From positions 1-64,000 of the forward strand of contig NZ_JAUTXR010000134.1 in assembly GCF_030658505.1 (NCBI RefSeq): a stretch of 64,000 nucleotides of DNA, given 5' to 3'. Below the pieces are notes generated by a model. It worked only from the letters and a program-made list of their open reading frames with translations, ran no database searches and was not told the DNA's origin. Both the position numbers and the translations under genes were made by a program. Of this stretch, positions 16,261 to 25,627 are shown in pieces; positions within the stretch are counted from its first letter, which is position 1; every line of letters begins with the position of its first letter. The stretch is from Stenotrophomonas raiganjensis (SeqCode). GTDB lineage: Bacteria; Pseudomonadota; Gammaproteobacteria; Xanthomonadales; Xanthomonadaceae.

Positions 16261-16974
16261 CTAGACCTCCAGCGCGTAGCCAAGGCCACGGTGGGTGCGG
16301 ATCGGATCGGCGCTGGCACCGGCCGCACGCAGCTTGGCGCGCAGCGTCTTTACATGGGTATCGACGGTCCGGTCGGCGCTGTCGGCGCTGCTGTCCCAGC
16401 CACGGTCCATCAGCTGGGCACGGCTGAGAATGGCGCCGGGGCGCTGCAGCAACGCCTCCAGCAGTGCGTACTCGTAGCGGGTCAGGTCCAGCGCCTGGCC
16501 ACGGAAGCGGATGCGCCGGCCTTCACGATCGATGGCAAAGGCCCCATGTTCCTGCCAGCCCGCATCGGCGCCAGGGCCTGCCACGACCGCTGCCGCACGG
16601 CGCAGGCGCGCACGCACCCGCGCCACCAGCTCACGCGGCGAGAACGGCTTGGTCATGTAGTCGTCGGCCCCCAGTTCCAGGCCAAGCACGCGGTCCACCT
16701 CGTCGTTGCGCGCGGTCAGGAAGATCACCGGCAGCTGCGCCACCGGCCCGGGCTGCGCGCGCAGCCGCCTGCATACCTCGAAGCCGCCCAGGTCGGGCAG
16801 GCCAACGTCCAGCACCACGACATCGATATCCCCGGCCTGCAGGCGCTGCAGGGCCTCGCCGCCGAGCAGGCAGTGGCTGGCCGCATAGCCTTCGCTGCGC
16901 AGCGCATAAAGCACGGTTTCGGCAATGGCGGCTTCGTCCTCGACGACCAGGACATGGGCAACAGGAGCTGTCAT
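16261..16974 (-). CDS. creB: Response regulator CreB (OmpR family)
   Basis: A 237-residue regulator. The receiver domain has the acidic pair at residues 12-13 (VVEDE), the phospho-acceptor Asp56 in VVVLDVGLPD, and Lys in DDYMTKPFSPREL. The winged-helix output domain is C-terminal (LTRYEYALLEALLQRPGAILSR ... RTVDTHVKTLRAKL). The start at 16974 (MTAPVAHVLVVEDE) places the receiver at the normal distance; an in-frame upstream extension is Ala-rich and unlikely. It is divergent from rlmJ with 47 bases between starts. Confidence 0.92.
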   Translation of the reverse strand: MTAPVAHVLVVEDEAAIAETVLYALRSEGYAASHCLLGGEALQRLQAGDIDVVVLDVGLPDLGGFEVCRRLRAQPGPVAQLPVIFLTARNDEVDRVLGLELGADDYMTKPFSPRELVARVRARLRRAAAVVAGPGADAGWQEHGAFAIDREGRRIRFRGQALDLTRYEYALLEALLQRPGAILSRAQLMDRGWDSSADSADRTVDTHVKTLRAKLRAAGASADPIRTHRGLGYALEV

Positions 16975-17021
16975 GGCGCGCAGCATAGCCGCTGCGGCCG
17001 CCGCCCCGTACACTGCCGCCC

Positions 17022-17879
17022 ATGAACTATCGCCACGCCTTCCATGCCGGCAACCACGCCGATGTGCTCAAGCACATCGTGCAGCTGGCCCTGATCGACA
17101 GCTTCAAGCGCAAGGACAGCCCGTTCTTCGTGCTCGACACCCACGGCGGCGCCGGCCGCTACCTGCTGGCCAGCGAAGAGAGCCGCAAGACGCTGGAGGC
17201 CGAGTCCGGAATCATGCGGCTGATGGCCCAGCCCAAGCTGCCGGAGGTGGTCGAGCACTACCTGAAGGCGGTACAGGCCGACAATCCGGTCGGCGCGCTG
17301 ACCAATTATCCAGGTTCGCCGCTGCTGAGCGCGCAGGCGATGCGCGCCCAGGACCGCATGGCGGTCTGCGAGCTGCAGGAAGCCGAGACAGCCACGCTGA
17401 AGGCCCTGTTCGCCCATGACAGCCGGGTTGGCGTGCACCCGGGCGATGGCTATGCGCTGCTGCGCTCGCTGCTGCCGCCGAAGTTCAATGGCAGCAAGAT
17501 CGGCCGTGGCCTGGTGCTGATCGACCCGCCTTACGAGGCCCAGGACGCCGAATACCAAGCGGTCCTCGCCGCGCTGGCCGAGACACTGGCACGCTGGCCG
17601 CAGGCCACCTGTGCGGTCTGGTTCCCGATCAAGCAGCGCCGCACCATCCTGCACTTCCTGCGCAAGGCCACCGCCCTGCCGGTGAAATCGGCGATGACGA
17701 TCGAGTTCCTGGTGCGCCCGGACGACTCGCCGCTGCGCCTCAACGGCAGTGGCATGCTGCTGCTCAACCCACCCTGGCAGTTCGACCGGGTGGTCGGCCC
17801 GGCGCTGCCGGCGTTGCGCCAGCACCTGGGTGAACCCGGGGCCAGCACCCGCCTGGATTGGCTCAAAGCACCCGAATAA
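17022..17879 (+). CDS. rlmJ: 23S rRNA (adenine-2030-N6)-methyltransferase RlmJ
   Basis: A 285-residue SAM-dependent methyltransferase that modifies A2030 of 23S rRNA. The N-terminus MNYRHAFHAGNHADVLKHIV is highly typical of RlmJ. A SAM-binding GGAG lies at 42-45 (LDTHGGAGRYLL) and the catalytic DPPY at 168-171 (VLIDPPYE). Length agrees with the E. coli protein (about 280). It starts close to creB on the opposite strand. Confidence 0.95.
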   Translation: MNYRHAFHAGNHADVLKHIVQLALIDSFKRKDSPFFVLDTHGGAGRYLLASEESRKTLEAESGIMRLMAQPKLPEVVEHYLKAVQADNPVGALTNYPGSPLLSAQAMRAQDRMAVCELQEAETATLKALFAHDSRVGVHPGDGYALLRSLLPPKFNGSKIGRGLVLIDPPYEAQDAEYQAVLAALAETLARWPQATCAVWFPIKQRRTILHFLRKATALPVKSAMTIEFLVRPDDSPLRLNGSGMLLLNPPWQFDRVVGPALPALRQHLGEPGASTRLDWLKAPE

Positions 17880-17974
17880 CGGCCTTCACGAGGCTGTACC
17901 GCCGTGAGCCTTTCGTTCACGGAATGCAGCCCCGGTGATGCCACAATCGATGGACCACCAAGGAATCACCCGGT

Positions 17975-18520
17975 ATGGCCACTCGCAACCGCATGCCGCC
18001 CTGGCATGAGATCTTCAAGGCTCCCAGCGGCCACGAGCTGCTGATCCGCCCCATCCGCCCGGAAGATGGCGCGCCGCTGCAAGCGGCGTTCAGCCTGTTC
18101 GGGCCGGAAGAAATCCGTGATCGTTTCCTGCAGGCGGTCACCGAACTTTCGCCGGAAACCACCCAGCGCCTGACCCACCCCAATCCCAAGACCGAGATCA
18201 CCCTGGTCGCTGCCGAATCCCTGCCTGCAGGTGAAGCGGTGGTCGGCGCGGTCGCCCGGGCCTCGATCATCCCCGGCACCCGTGAGGCCGAGTACGCGAT
18301 CCTGATCAGCCGCTTCCTGATCGGCCAGGGCCTGGGCCGGCAGCTGATGCGCAAACTGGTGAAGTGGGGTCGCGGCAAGTACCTGGACCGCCTGTACGGC
18401 GACGTTGCCGCCGAGAACGAGCCGATGAAGCAGCTGGCCGCCTCGCTGGGCTTCAAACCTGTCCCCCACCCGACCGGTGCCGAGGGCCTGGTGCGCATGG
18501 TGCTCGAGCTGGACAACTGA
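17975..18520 (+). CDS. GNAT-family acetyltransferase
   Basis: A 181-residue single-domain acetyltransferase. The segment LLIRPIRPEDGAPLQAAFSLF followed by EEIRDRF resembles the acetyltransferase domain of Pat/YfiQ protein acetyltransferases, here without the large CoA-binding part. The acetyl-CoA loop is in LIGQGLGRQLMRKLVKW. It is monocistronic, following rlmJ by 95 bases. The substrate is unknown; a protein lysine is possible given the Pat resemblance. Confidence 0.8.
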   Translation: MATRNRMPPWHEIFKAPSGHELLIRPIRPEDGAPLQAAFSLFGPEEIRDRFLQAVTELSPETTQRLTHPNPKTEITLVAAESLPAGEAVVGAVARASIIPGTREAEYAILISRFLIGQGLGRQLMRKLVKWGRGKYLDRLYGDVAAENEPMKQLAASLGFKPVPHPTGAEGLVRMVLELDN

Positions 18521-18558
18521 CGGATGCGCCGGGCCCTGCCCGGCCACGCCTCCCGGTC

Positions 18559-18578
18559 GTGCCGGCCGCTGGCCGGCA
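18559..18578. repeat. GC-rich palindrome of SMAG type
   Basis: GTGCCGGCCGCTGGCCGGCA forms a stem of about 9 bp. A degenerate second arm follows near 18607. It sits between the GNAT gene and mfd. Confidence 0.5.
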
Positions 18579-18658
18579 TTGCGATACCCCAACGGCACAT
18601 GAGGCTGCCGGCACGCCCCACCGGCCCCGGATCGGGCTTCTGCTAAAATCCGGGGTCC

Positions 18659-21600
18659 ATGTCGCGTACCTCATACCCCGCCCCGCCGCTGCCGCGCGCC
18701 GGCCAGCTCCGCGCCTGGTGGCGCGCCCCCGCCTCGCCCACCGCCCTGGCCTGGTACCTGGCCCAGGCCGCGCGCGTGCACGACGCCCCGCTGCTGGTGA
18801 TCGCCCGCGACAACCACGGCGCCAACCAGCTCGAAGCCGACCTGCAGACCCTGCTTGGCGGTGACCCGGCCCTGCCGGTGGTCGCCTTCCCGGACTGGGA
18901 AACCCTGCCCTACGACCGCTTCAGCCCGCATCCGGACATCATCTCGCAGCGCCTGTCGGCCCTGCACCGCCTGCCCACGCTGAAGCGCGGCCTGGTGATC
19001 GTGCCGGTGCAGACCCTGCTGCAGCAGCTGGCCCCGCGCAGCTACGTGATCGGCGGCAGCTTCGACCTGAAGGTCGGCCAGCGCCTGGATCTGGAAGCCG
19101 AGAAGCGCCGCCTGGAAAGCGCCGGCTACCGCAACGTTCCGCAGGTGATGGATCCCGGTGACTTCGCCGTGCGCGGCGGCCTGCTGGACGTGTACCCGAT
19201 GGGTGCCGACGAGCCGCTGCGCGTGGAGCTGCTGGACGAAGACATCGACTCGATCCGTGCCTTCGACCCGGAAAGCCAGCGTTCGCTGGACAAGGTCGAG
19301 GCCGTGCACATGCTGCCCGGCCGCGAAGTACCGATGGACGAGGCCAGCATTGCCCGCGTGCTGGCCTCGCTGCGCGAGCGCTTCGACGTCGATACCCGGC
19401 GCAGCGCGCTGTACCAGGACCTGAAGTCCGGGCTGGCCCCGGCCGGCGTCGAGTACTACCTGCCGCTGTTCTTCGAGCGCACCGCGACCCTGTTCGACTA
19501 CCTGCCCGACGGCAGCCTGCCGGTGGTCTGCGCCGGTGCCGGCGAAGCCGCCGAGGCGTTCTGGGCACAGACCGGCGAGCGCTATGAGCAGCGCCGCCAC
19601 GATGTGGAACGGCCACTGCTGCCGCCATCGGCGCTGTACCTGTCGCCGGAGCTGCTGCGTGAACGCCTGAACGATGCCCCGCGCATCGAGGTGTGGGCCG
19701 CCGACCACGCACGCATCGCCGACGCGCACCCGCTGGGCGACCAGCCGTTGCCGCCGCTGCCGGTGGCCGCGCGCGACGCACCGGCCGGCGACGCACTGAA
19801 ATCCTTCCTCGGCCACTACCCGGGCCGGGTGCTGATCGCCGCCGATTCACCCGGCCGTCGCGAAGCCCTGCTGGAAGTACTGCAGGCCGCCGAGCTGAAG
19901 CCGCCGGTGGTGGCCGACCTGCCCGCGTTCCTCGCCAATGATGCGCGCTTCGCGATCGCAGTGGCACCGCTGGAAGACGGCTTCGCGCTGGACGATCCGC
20001 GCATCGCGGTACTCACCGAGCGCCAGCTGTTCCCGGAGCGTGCCGGCAGCACCCGTCGCACGCGTCGCGCCGGCCGCGAGCCGGAAGCGATCATCCGCGA
20101 TCTCGGCGAGCTGACCGAGGGCGCGCCGATCGTGCACGAGGACCACGGTGTTGGCCGCTACCGTGGCCTGATCGCGATGGACGTCGGCGGCATGCCCGGC
20201 GAGTTCCTCGAAATCGAATACGCCAAGGGTGACCGCCTGTATGTGCCGGTCGCCCAGCTGCACCTGATCAGCCGCTATTCCGGCGCTTCGGCGGAAACCG
20301 CACCGCTGCATTCGCTCGGTGGCGAGCAGTGGAGCAAGGCCAAGCGCAAGGCCGCCGAGAAGGTCCGCGACGTCGCCGCCGAACTGCTGGAGATCCAGGC
20401 CCGCCGCCAGGCGCGTGCGGGTTTGGCACTGCAGGTGGACCGCGCGATGTACGAGCCGTTCGCCGCTGGCTTCCCGTTCGAGGAGACCCCGGACCAGCTG
20501 GCCGCGATCGACGCCACCCTGCGCGACCTGGCCAGCAGCCAGCCGATGGACCGCGTGGTCTGCGGCGACGTCGGCTTCGGCAAGACCGAGGTGGCGGTGC
20601 GCGCTGCATTTGCCGCGGCCAGTGCCGGCAAGCAGGTAGCCGTGCTGGTACCGACCACGCTGCTGGCCGAGCAGCACTACCGCAACTTCCGCGACCGTTT
20701 CGCCGACTACCCGCTGAAGGTCGAAGTGCTGTCGCGCTTCAAGACCAGCAAGGAAATCAAGGCGGAACTGGAGAAGGTCGCCGCCGGCACCATCGACGTG
20801 ATCGTCGGTACCCACCGCCTGCTGCAGCCCGACGTGAAGTTCAAGGACCTGGGCATGGTCATCGTCGACGAAGAGCAGCGTTTCGGCGTGCGCCAGAAGG
20901 AGGCCCTGAAGGCGCTGCGCGCCAACGTGCACCTGCTCACCCTCACCGCTACGCCGATCCCGCGCACCTTGAACATGGCCATGGCCGGCCTGCGTGACCT
21001 GTCGATCATCGCCACGCCGCCGCCGAACCGGCTGGCGGTGCAGACCTTCATCACCCAGTGGGACAACGCGCTGCTGCGCGAAGCCTTCCAGCGCGAGCTG
21101 GCGCGCGGTGGCCAGTTGTACTTCCTGCACAACGACGTGGAGAGCATCGGCCGCATGCAGGGCGAGCTGTCCGAGCTGGTGCCGGAGGCACGCATTGGCA
21201 TTGCCCACGGGCAGATGCCGGAGCGCGAGCTGGAAAAAGTAATGCTGGATTTCCAGAAGCAGCGATTCAACGTGCTGCTGTCGACCACGATCATCGAATC
21301 GGGCATCGACATCCCCAACGCCAACACCATCATCATCAACCGCGCCGACCGCTTCGGCCTGGCCCAGCTGCACCAGCTGCGCGGCCGCGTCGGTCGTTCG
21401 CACCATCGCGCTTACGCGTACCTGGTGGCCCCCGACCGCCGCTCGATCACTCCGGATGCCGAAAAGCGCCTGGAAGCGATCGCCTCGATGGACGAGCTCG
21501 GCGCCGGCTTCACCCTGGCCACCCACGATCTGGAGATCCGCGGTGCCGGTGAACTGCTTGGCGAGGACCAGAGCGGGCAGATGGCCGAGGTCGGCTTCAG

Positions 21601-22123
21601 CCTGTATACGGAGCTGCTGGAACGCGCGGTGCGCAGCATCAAGCAGGGCAAGCTGCCCGACCTGGATGCCGGCGAGGAAGTGCGCGGCGCCGAGGTCGAG
21701 CTGCATGTGCCGGCGCTGATCCCGGAAGACTACCTGCCGGACGTGCATACCCGACTGACCCTGTACAAGCGCATTTCCAGCGCGCGCGACAGCGACGCGC
21801 TGCGCGAGCTGCAGGTCGAGATGATCGATCGCTTCGGCCTGCTTCCGGATGCAGCCAAGCACCTGTTCGCCATCGCCGAGCTGAAGCTGAAAGCCAACAC
21901 GCTGGGCATCCGCAAGCTGGACCTGGGCGAGAACGGCGGCCGCATCGTGTTCGAGTCCAAGCCGAACATCGACCCGATGGCGGTGATCCAGCTGATCCAG
22001 AAACAACCGAACCTGTACGCCATGGAAGGGCCCGACAAGCTGCGCATCAAGCACCCGCTGCCGTTGCCGGAAGACCGCTTCAATGCGGCCCGTGCCCTTC
22101 TGACCACCCTCGCCCCGGGTTGA
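18659..22123 (+). CDS. mfd: Transcription-repair coupling factor Mfd
   Basis: A 1154-residue, full-length Mfd. It displaces RNA polymerase stalled at lesions and recruits UvrA. The N-terminal UvrB-like module spans about 10-330. The RNA-polymerase-interacting (CarD-like) domain is near 480-545 (GAPIVHEDHGVGRYRGL). The translocase domains carry Walker A GDVGFGKT (636-643) and DEEQ (737-740), with helicase motif VI near QLRGRVGRSHHRAYAYL. The C-terminal TRCF domain completes it. A -10-like TAAAAT lies about 15 bases before the ATG; no clear -35 or ribosome site is seen. Confidence 0.97.
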   Translation: MSRTSYPAPPLPRAGQLRAWWRAPASPTALAWYLAQAARVHDAPLLVIARDNHGANQLEADLQTLLGGDPALPVVAFPDWETLPYDRFSPHPDIISQRLSALHRLPTLKRGLVIVPVQTLLQQLAPRSYVIGGSFDLKVGQRLDLEAEKRRLESAGYRNVPQVMDPGDFAVRGGLLDVYPMGADEPLRVELLDEDIDSIRAFDPESQRSLDKVEAVHMLPGREVPMDEASIARVLASLRERFDVDTRRSALYQDLKSGLAPAGVEYYLPLFFERTATLFDYLPDGSLPVVCAGAGEAAEAFWAQTGERYEQRRHDVERPLLPPSALYLSPELLRERLNDAPRIEVWAADHARIADAHPLGDQPLPPLPVAARDAPAGDALKSFLGHYPGRVLIAADSPGRREALLEVLQAAELKPPVVADLPAFLANDARFAIAVAPLEDGFALDDPRIAVLTERQLFPERAGSTRRTRRAGREPEAIIRDLGELTEGAPIVHEDHGVGRYRGLIAMDVGGMPGEFLEIEYAKGDRLYVPVAQLHLISRYSGASAETAPLHSLGGEQWSKAKRKAAEKVRDVAAELLEIQARRQARAGLALQVDRAMYEPFAAGFPFEETPDQLAAIDATLRDLASSQPMDRVVCGDVGFGKTEVAVRAAFAAASAGKQVAVLVPTTLLAEQHYRNFRDRFADYPLKVEVLSRFKTSKEIKAELEKVAAGTIDVIVGTHRLLQPDVKFKDLGMVIVDEEQRFGVRQKEALKALRANVHLLTLTATPIPRTLNMAMAGLRDLSIIATPPPNRLAVQTFITQWDNALLREAFQRELARGGQLYFLHNDVESIGRMQGELSELVPEARIGIAHGQMPERELEKVMLDFQKQRFNVLLSTTIIESGIDIPNANTIIINRADRFGLAQLHQLRGRVGRSHHRAYAYLVAPDRRSITPDAEKRLEAIASMDELGAGFTLATHDLEIRGAGELLGEDQSGQMAEVGFSLYTELLERAVRSIKQGKLPDLDAGEEVRGAEVELHVPALIPEDYLPDVHTRLTLYKRISSARDSDALRELQVEMIDRFGLLPDAAKHLFAIAELKLKANTLGIRKLDLGENGGRIVFESKPNIDPMAVIQLIQKQPNLYAMEGPDKLRIKHPLPLPEDRFNAARALLTTLAPG

Positions 22124-22168
22124 TCGCCCCCCGAACACCCCGCACCGGTCCCCACCCGGTGCGGGCGG

Positions 22169-22786
22169 ATGACCATGTTTCCTGACGCCGTACCCGCCCC
22201 CGACCTGCTGCACGCGCAGGCCTGCCTGATCGATGCTCTCTCGATGTCGCTGCAGATGCGCGACGCCTACACCCGCCACCACTGCGACCGCGTCGGCCTG
22301 CTCGCGCAGCGCCTGGCCGCGCACTGTGATCTCGACGACGACGCCTGTTCGCAGATCGGCCTGGCCGCGCGTTTCCACGACATCGGCAAGATCGGCATCC
22401 CCGACGATGTGCTGCTGGCACCACGCCGGCACACCGATGAGGAACGCGCGATCATGCGCGAACACCCCGTACGTGGCGAGCACATCTTCCTCGCCACTGG
22501 CCGCAGCGATGCGGCACCGGTCGCGCGGCTGATCCGCGCCCACCACGAAGCCTTCGATGGCAGCGGCTATCCCGACGGCCTGCGTGGCGAAAGCATTCCG
22601 CTGGGCTCACGCATCGTCACCGTTGCGGATGCTTACGATGCCATGACCAGCGTACGCCCTTACCGCGCGGCGATGGAACGCGATACCGCGTTGCGCATCA
22701 TCGACGAACAGTCGGGTGGGCTGATCGATCCCTATGTGCTGCAGCGCTTCCACCGCATGCTGGCGCAGGAGCCTGAGCTGGCCTGA
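22169..22786 (+). CDS. HD-GYP domain protein (c-di-GMP phosphodiesterase type)
   Basis: A 205-residue protein that is almost entirely an HD-GYP domain. The metal pair His70-Asp71 lies in ARFHDIGKIGIPD. H99 follows in REHP, then HHE at 125-127 and GSGYP at 131-135, all canonical. There is no receiver or sensory domain, so the protein would act alone or with a partner; RpfG-type proteins in this family carry a receiver. It probably hydrolyses cyclic di-GMP. Either ATG (22169 or 22175) could be the start. It follows mfd by 45 bases. Confidence 0.88.
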   Translation: MTMFPDAVPAPDLLHAQACLIDALSMSLQMRDAYTRHHCDRVGLLAQRLAAHCDLDDDACSQIGLAARFHDIGKIGIPDDVLLAPRRHTDEERAIMREHPVRGEHIFLATGRSDAAPVARLIRAHHEAFDGSGYPDGLRGESIPLGSRIVTVADAYDAMTSVRPYRAAMERDTALRIIDEQSGGLIDPYVLQRFHRMLAQEPELA

Positions 22787-22830
22787 GAGCCACCGTTCAT
22801 GGCCTGACGCTCTCAGTCCACCAAACAAAA

Positions 22831-22850
22831 GGCCCGGCGTTCGCCGGGCC
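22831..22850 (-). terminator. Terminator for the M13 peptidase gene
   Basis: Perfect 9-bp stem GGCCCGGCG/CGCCGGGCC with a two-base loop. Read leftward it is followed by TTTTGTTT, so it acts best for the minus-strand gene that ends at 22879. Confidence 0.85.
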
Positions 22851-22878
22851 TCTCGCATCTCGCATCACGTGCGATCGA

Positions 22879-24972
22879 TCACCAGATCACCACGCGCTTG
22901 TCGTCGGCACGCACCATCGCGTCTCCGGCCTTGCACTGGAACGCCGCAGCGAAGGACGGCATGTTCGACGGCGCACCGTTGGCACGGAAGTTGGCCGGCG
23001 CATGCGGGTCGGTGTTCAGACGTACGCGCAGCTCACCATCGGTGAAGTTGCGGCGCCACACGGTGGCCCAGTTCATGAAGAAGCGCTGGTCCTGGCTGTG
23101 GCCGTCGACCTCGACGTTCGCCTTCGGGTCTTCCTTCAGCGCCATCTGCAGCGCGTCATAGGCCACGGTCAGGCCGCCCAGGTCGCCGATGTTCTCGCCC
23201 AGGGTCAGCTTGCCCTTTACGAACACGCCCGGCACCGACTCGTAGCCGTCGAACTGCGCGACCAGCTGGTCGGTACGCTCGGTGAAGGCCTTGCGGTCGG
23301 CGTCGGTCCACCAGTTGTCGAAGTTGCCGTTGGCGGCGAACTGGCTGCCCGAGTCGTCGTAGCCGTGCATCATCTCGTGGCCGATGACCGCACCGATGCC
23401 GCCGTAGTTCAGCGCCGGATCGGCCTTGGCGTCGAAGAACGGCGCCTGCAGGATCGCCGCCGGGAACACGATCTCGTTTTTGGTGGCGTTGTAGTACGCA
23501 TTGACCGTCTGCGGGGTCATGCCCCACTCGGTCTTGTCCACCGGCTTGCCGATCTTGTCCAGCATGTAGCGGTAGTTGAACGCACGCGCCGCCTGCATGT
23601 TGCCCAGGTAGCTGTCGGCGTTGGTCTGCAGGCCCGCCCAGTCACGCCACTTGTCCGGGTAGCCGATCTTCGGGGTGAAGCTGGCCCACTTTTCCAGTGC
23701 CTTCTTCCTGGTCTCTTCGCCCATCCACGGCAGCTGCTCCAGGCGCGCCTTCAGCGCCTGCGACAGGTTTTCCACCAGGTGCTGCATGGCCACCTTCGAC
23801 TCGGACGGGAACACGGCGTCGACATACAGCTGGCCCAGGGCTTCACCCATGCCACCGTTGACCGACTCGAGCACGCGCTTCCAGCGCGGCTGCATTTCCT
23901 TCTGGCCACGCAGGGTGGTGCCGTAGAAATCGAAGTTGGCCTTCTCGAACTGGCTGCTCAGGTACGGCGAGGCGTCGTCGATGGTGTGGAAGCGCAGGTA
24001 GGCCTGCCAGGTGCTGGCCGGCACATCGGCGAGCATCTTGTCCATTTCACTGAAGAAGCCCGGCTGGGCCAGCGAGAACTTCTGCGCGGCCGGCACCTTC
24101 AGGGTGTCGAACAGCGCGGTCCAGCTGAAGTTCGGGGTCAGCTTGTCGGCGTCGGCGGCGCTGAGCGGGTTGTAGCGCTTGGACGGGTCACGCATTTCGA
24201 TGCGCGACATCGAGGCCTTGGCCAGGCGGGTTTCGAAGGCCATCACGGCCTTGGCCTGCTCGGCGGCCTGTGCCGCGTCCACGCCGGACAGGGTCAGCAC
24301 CTGCGCGATGTAGGCCACGTAGGCGTCGCGGATCTTGGCCTGCGCATCATCGAAGTAGTAGCCCTTCTCCGGCAGGCCGAGGCCGCCCTGGCCGACGTAG
24401 GCGATGACGTTGGCCGAATCCTTGTAGTCGGCATTGGCGAACAGCGAGAACAGCACGCCCTTGCCTTCGGCCTGGCTGTCGCGCAGGTACTGGGTGATGG
24501 CGGCGGTGTCGTTCAGCGCGGTGATCTTGTCCAGCTGCGGCTGCAGCGGTGCCAGGCCGGCGGCTTCGATCTTGGCTTCGTCGTTGCCGGTCTTCCAGAT
24601 GTCACCGATCTTGGCTTCCACCGAGCCGGCCTTGGCCTGGCTGGCCGCGGCCTGCTGCACCAGTGCGTGCTGCACTTCCAGCGAGCGCTCGCGCAGGATC
24701 TCGAAGCTGCCCCAGGTGGTCTGGTCGCCCGGCACCGGGTTGGCCTTCAGCCACTTGCTGTTGACGAAGCCATTGAGGTCGGCACAGGCCGAGATGGACG
24801 GATCCAGGTCGGCGCTGTTGAGCGAGATCAGCGGCGTCTTGATCTGCGACAGGTCGAAGGCCGGCTTGGCGTCGGCGCTGGCCGCCGGCGCGGTTTCATT
24901 CTTGCCACAGGCGGCCAGCGAGGCGGCGATGGCGATCGTCAGGCCCAACGGGACCAGGTTGCGGACGTTCAT
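22879..24972 (-). CDS. M13-family zinc metallopeptidase lipoprotein (neprilysin/PepO-like)
   Basis: A 697-residue lipoprotein endopeptidase. The lipobox LAAC (Cys22) follows a short signal. The zinc site HEMMH is at 532-536 in GAVIGHEMMHGYDDSGSQF. The third ligand lies in the downstream ENIGDLGG motif, and the substrate-binding NAYYN motif lies upstream. The C-terminus ends VVIW, close to the CxxW ending of the family. It likely cleaves oligopeptides in the periplasm. A ribosome site AGGAG lies 5 bases before the ATG. Monocistronic. Confidence 0.93.
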   Translation of the reverse strand: MNVRNLVPLGLTIAIAASLAACGKNETAPAASADAKPAFDLSQIKTPLISLNSADLDPSISACADLNGFVNSKWLKANPVPGDQTTWGSFEILRERSLEVQHALVQQAAASQAKAGSVEAKIGDIWKTGNDEAKIEAAGLAPLQPQLDKITALNDTAAITQYLRDSQAEGKGVLFSLFANADYKDSANVIAYVGQGGLGLPEKGYYFDDAQAKIRDAYVAYIAQVLTLSGVDAAQAAEQAKAVMAFETRLAKASMSRIEMRDPSKRYNPLSAADADKLTPNFSWTALFDTLKVPAAQKFSLAQPGFFSEMDKMLADVPASTWQAYLRFHTIDDASPYLSSQFEKANFDFYGTTLRGQKEMQPRWKRVLESVNGGMGEALGQLYVDAVFPSESKVAMQHLVENLSQALKARLEQLPWMGEETRKKALEKWASFTPKIGYPDKWRDWAGLQTNADSYLGNMQAARAFNYRYMLDKIGKPVDKTEWGMTPQTVNAYYNATKNEIVFPAAILQAPFFDAKADPALNYGGIGAVIGHEMMHGYDDSGSQFAANGNFDNWWTDADRKAFTERTDQLVAQFDGYESVPGVFVKGKLTLGENIGDLGGLTVAYDALQMALKEDPKANVEVDGHSQDQRFFMNWATVWRRNFTDGELRVRLNTDPHAPANFRANGAPSNMPSFAAAFQCKAGDAMVRADDKRVVIW

Positions 24973-25090
24973 GAGGCTCTCCTGCGGGTAATTTCACAGG
25001 GTAGCCGGGGGAGCCCACGGCACGGACCGGCCAAAGGTCACAGGAGGTATGCTGAATAGTCGGCCGCAACCCGCCACGAGAGGAATTCGC

Positions 25091-25510
25091 ATGAAAAGAT
25101 ATGGACTGGTTCCGCAGAAGGACGAATGGGGCTGTGGCGCAGCCTGTGTTGCTTCGCTTCTTGGGGTTCCATATTCAAGAGCGAAGAAGCTGCTGGAACG
25201 AATCAAGAAGAACTCGCTGGACGACGAACCGCAGGGTTTGGAACTTCACGAGATTGTGCTGCGCCTTGCCGCCGAAGGGTTGCACTACATCGCCGATTGG
25301 AAGGAGCCGAGGAAGTTTGTACCGGGCACGATTGTCTGCATAAGAGGGGAGGCCCCTTACGAGGGAGATCACTACCTTCTCATGACACCGAATGGATGGA
25401 TGGACCCGTACAGCAACATGGAAAATCCGAATGCTGCCTATCGTGAAAGCACCTATCGTGATGAGTTCCCGACCGGCACGGAGTTTCTGGTCGCCTTGAT
25501 TCCGAAGTAA
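25091..25510 (+). CDS. Small C39-like (papain-fold) cysteine peptidase-type protein
   Basis: A 139-residue single-domain protein. The pattern Gln9...Cys15 in QKDEWGCGAACVASLLG, His94 in GDHYLLM and Asp105 in WMDPYS gives a complete C39-type catalytic set. C39 domains usually process bacteriocin leaders inside ABC transporters; here the domain stands alone, with no transporter or precursor peptide gene beside it. No signal peptide, so it is cytoplasmic or exported by another route. Base composition is clearly lower in GC than the flanking genes, suggesting transfer. The ribosome site GAGAGGAA supports 25091 over an upstream in-frame start at 25049. Function unknown. Confidence 0.7.
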   Translation: MKRYGLVPQKDEWGCGAACVASLLGVPYSRAKKLLERIKKNSLDDEPQGLELHEIVLRLAAEGLHYIADWKEPRKFVPGTIVCIRGEAPYEGDHYLLMTPNGWMDPYSNMENPNAAYRESTYRDEFPTGTEFLVALIPK

Positions 25511-25566
25511 CGCCATGCTCGCCGAGGCAGCCCCCATGGGTGACTCTACGGGTGTGCGGCAACAGC

Positions 25567-25589
25567 AGTCGAGCATGGCTCGACTCTAC
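25567..25589 (-). repeat. SMAG repeat unit
   Basis: On the minus strand GTAGAGTCGAGCCATGCTCGAC: a GTAG head followed by a perfect stem GTCGAG/CTCGAC. A related degenerate half occurs at about 25515-25552. Confidence 0.75.
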
Positions 25590-25593
25590 AAAA

Positions 25594-25623
25594 GCAGAAG
25601 GCCGGCTTGCGCCGGCCTTCTGC
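25594..25623. terminator. Strong terminator hairpin after gpmA
   Basis: Perfect 13-bp stem GCAGAAGGCCGGC / GCCGGCCTTCTGC with a TTGC loop. It starts 5 bases beyond the gpmA stop codon. A-rich sequence on the left gives a short U-run (TTTTGTAG) in the gpmA direction; it is positioned to act on the convergent gene too. Confidence 0.85.
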
Positions 25624-25627
25624 TTCT

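Noticed and set aside
13342..17025. 1227-codon plus-strand frame across the creBCD region
   Set aside because: It is the shadow of three genes on the other strand with strong family motifs. Composition is Gln/Arg/His/Ala rich with no domain.
19847..22546. 899-codon minus-strand frame opposite mfd
   Set aside because: Shadow of mfd and the HD-GYP gene; no motif or ribosome site.
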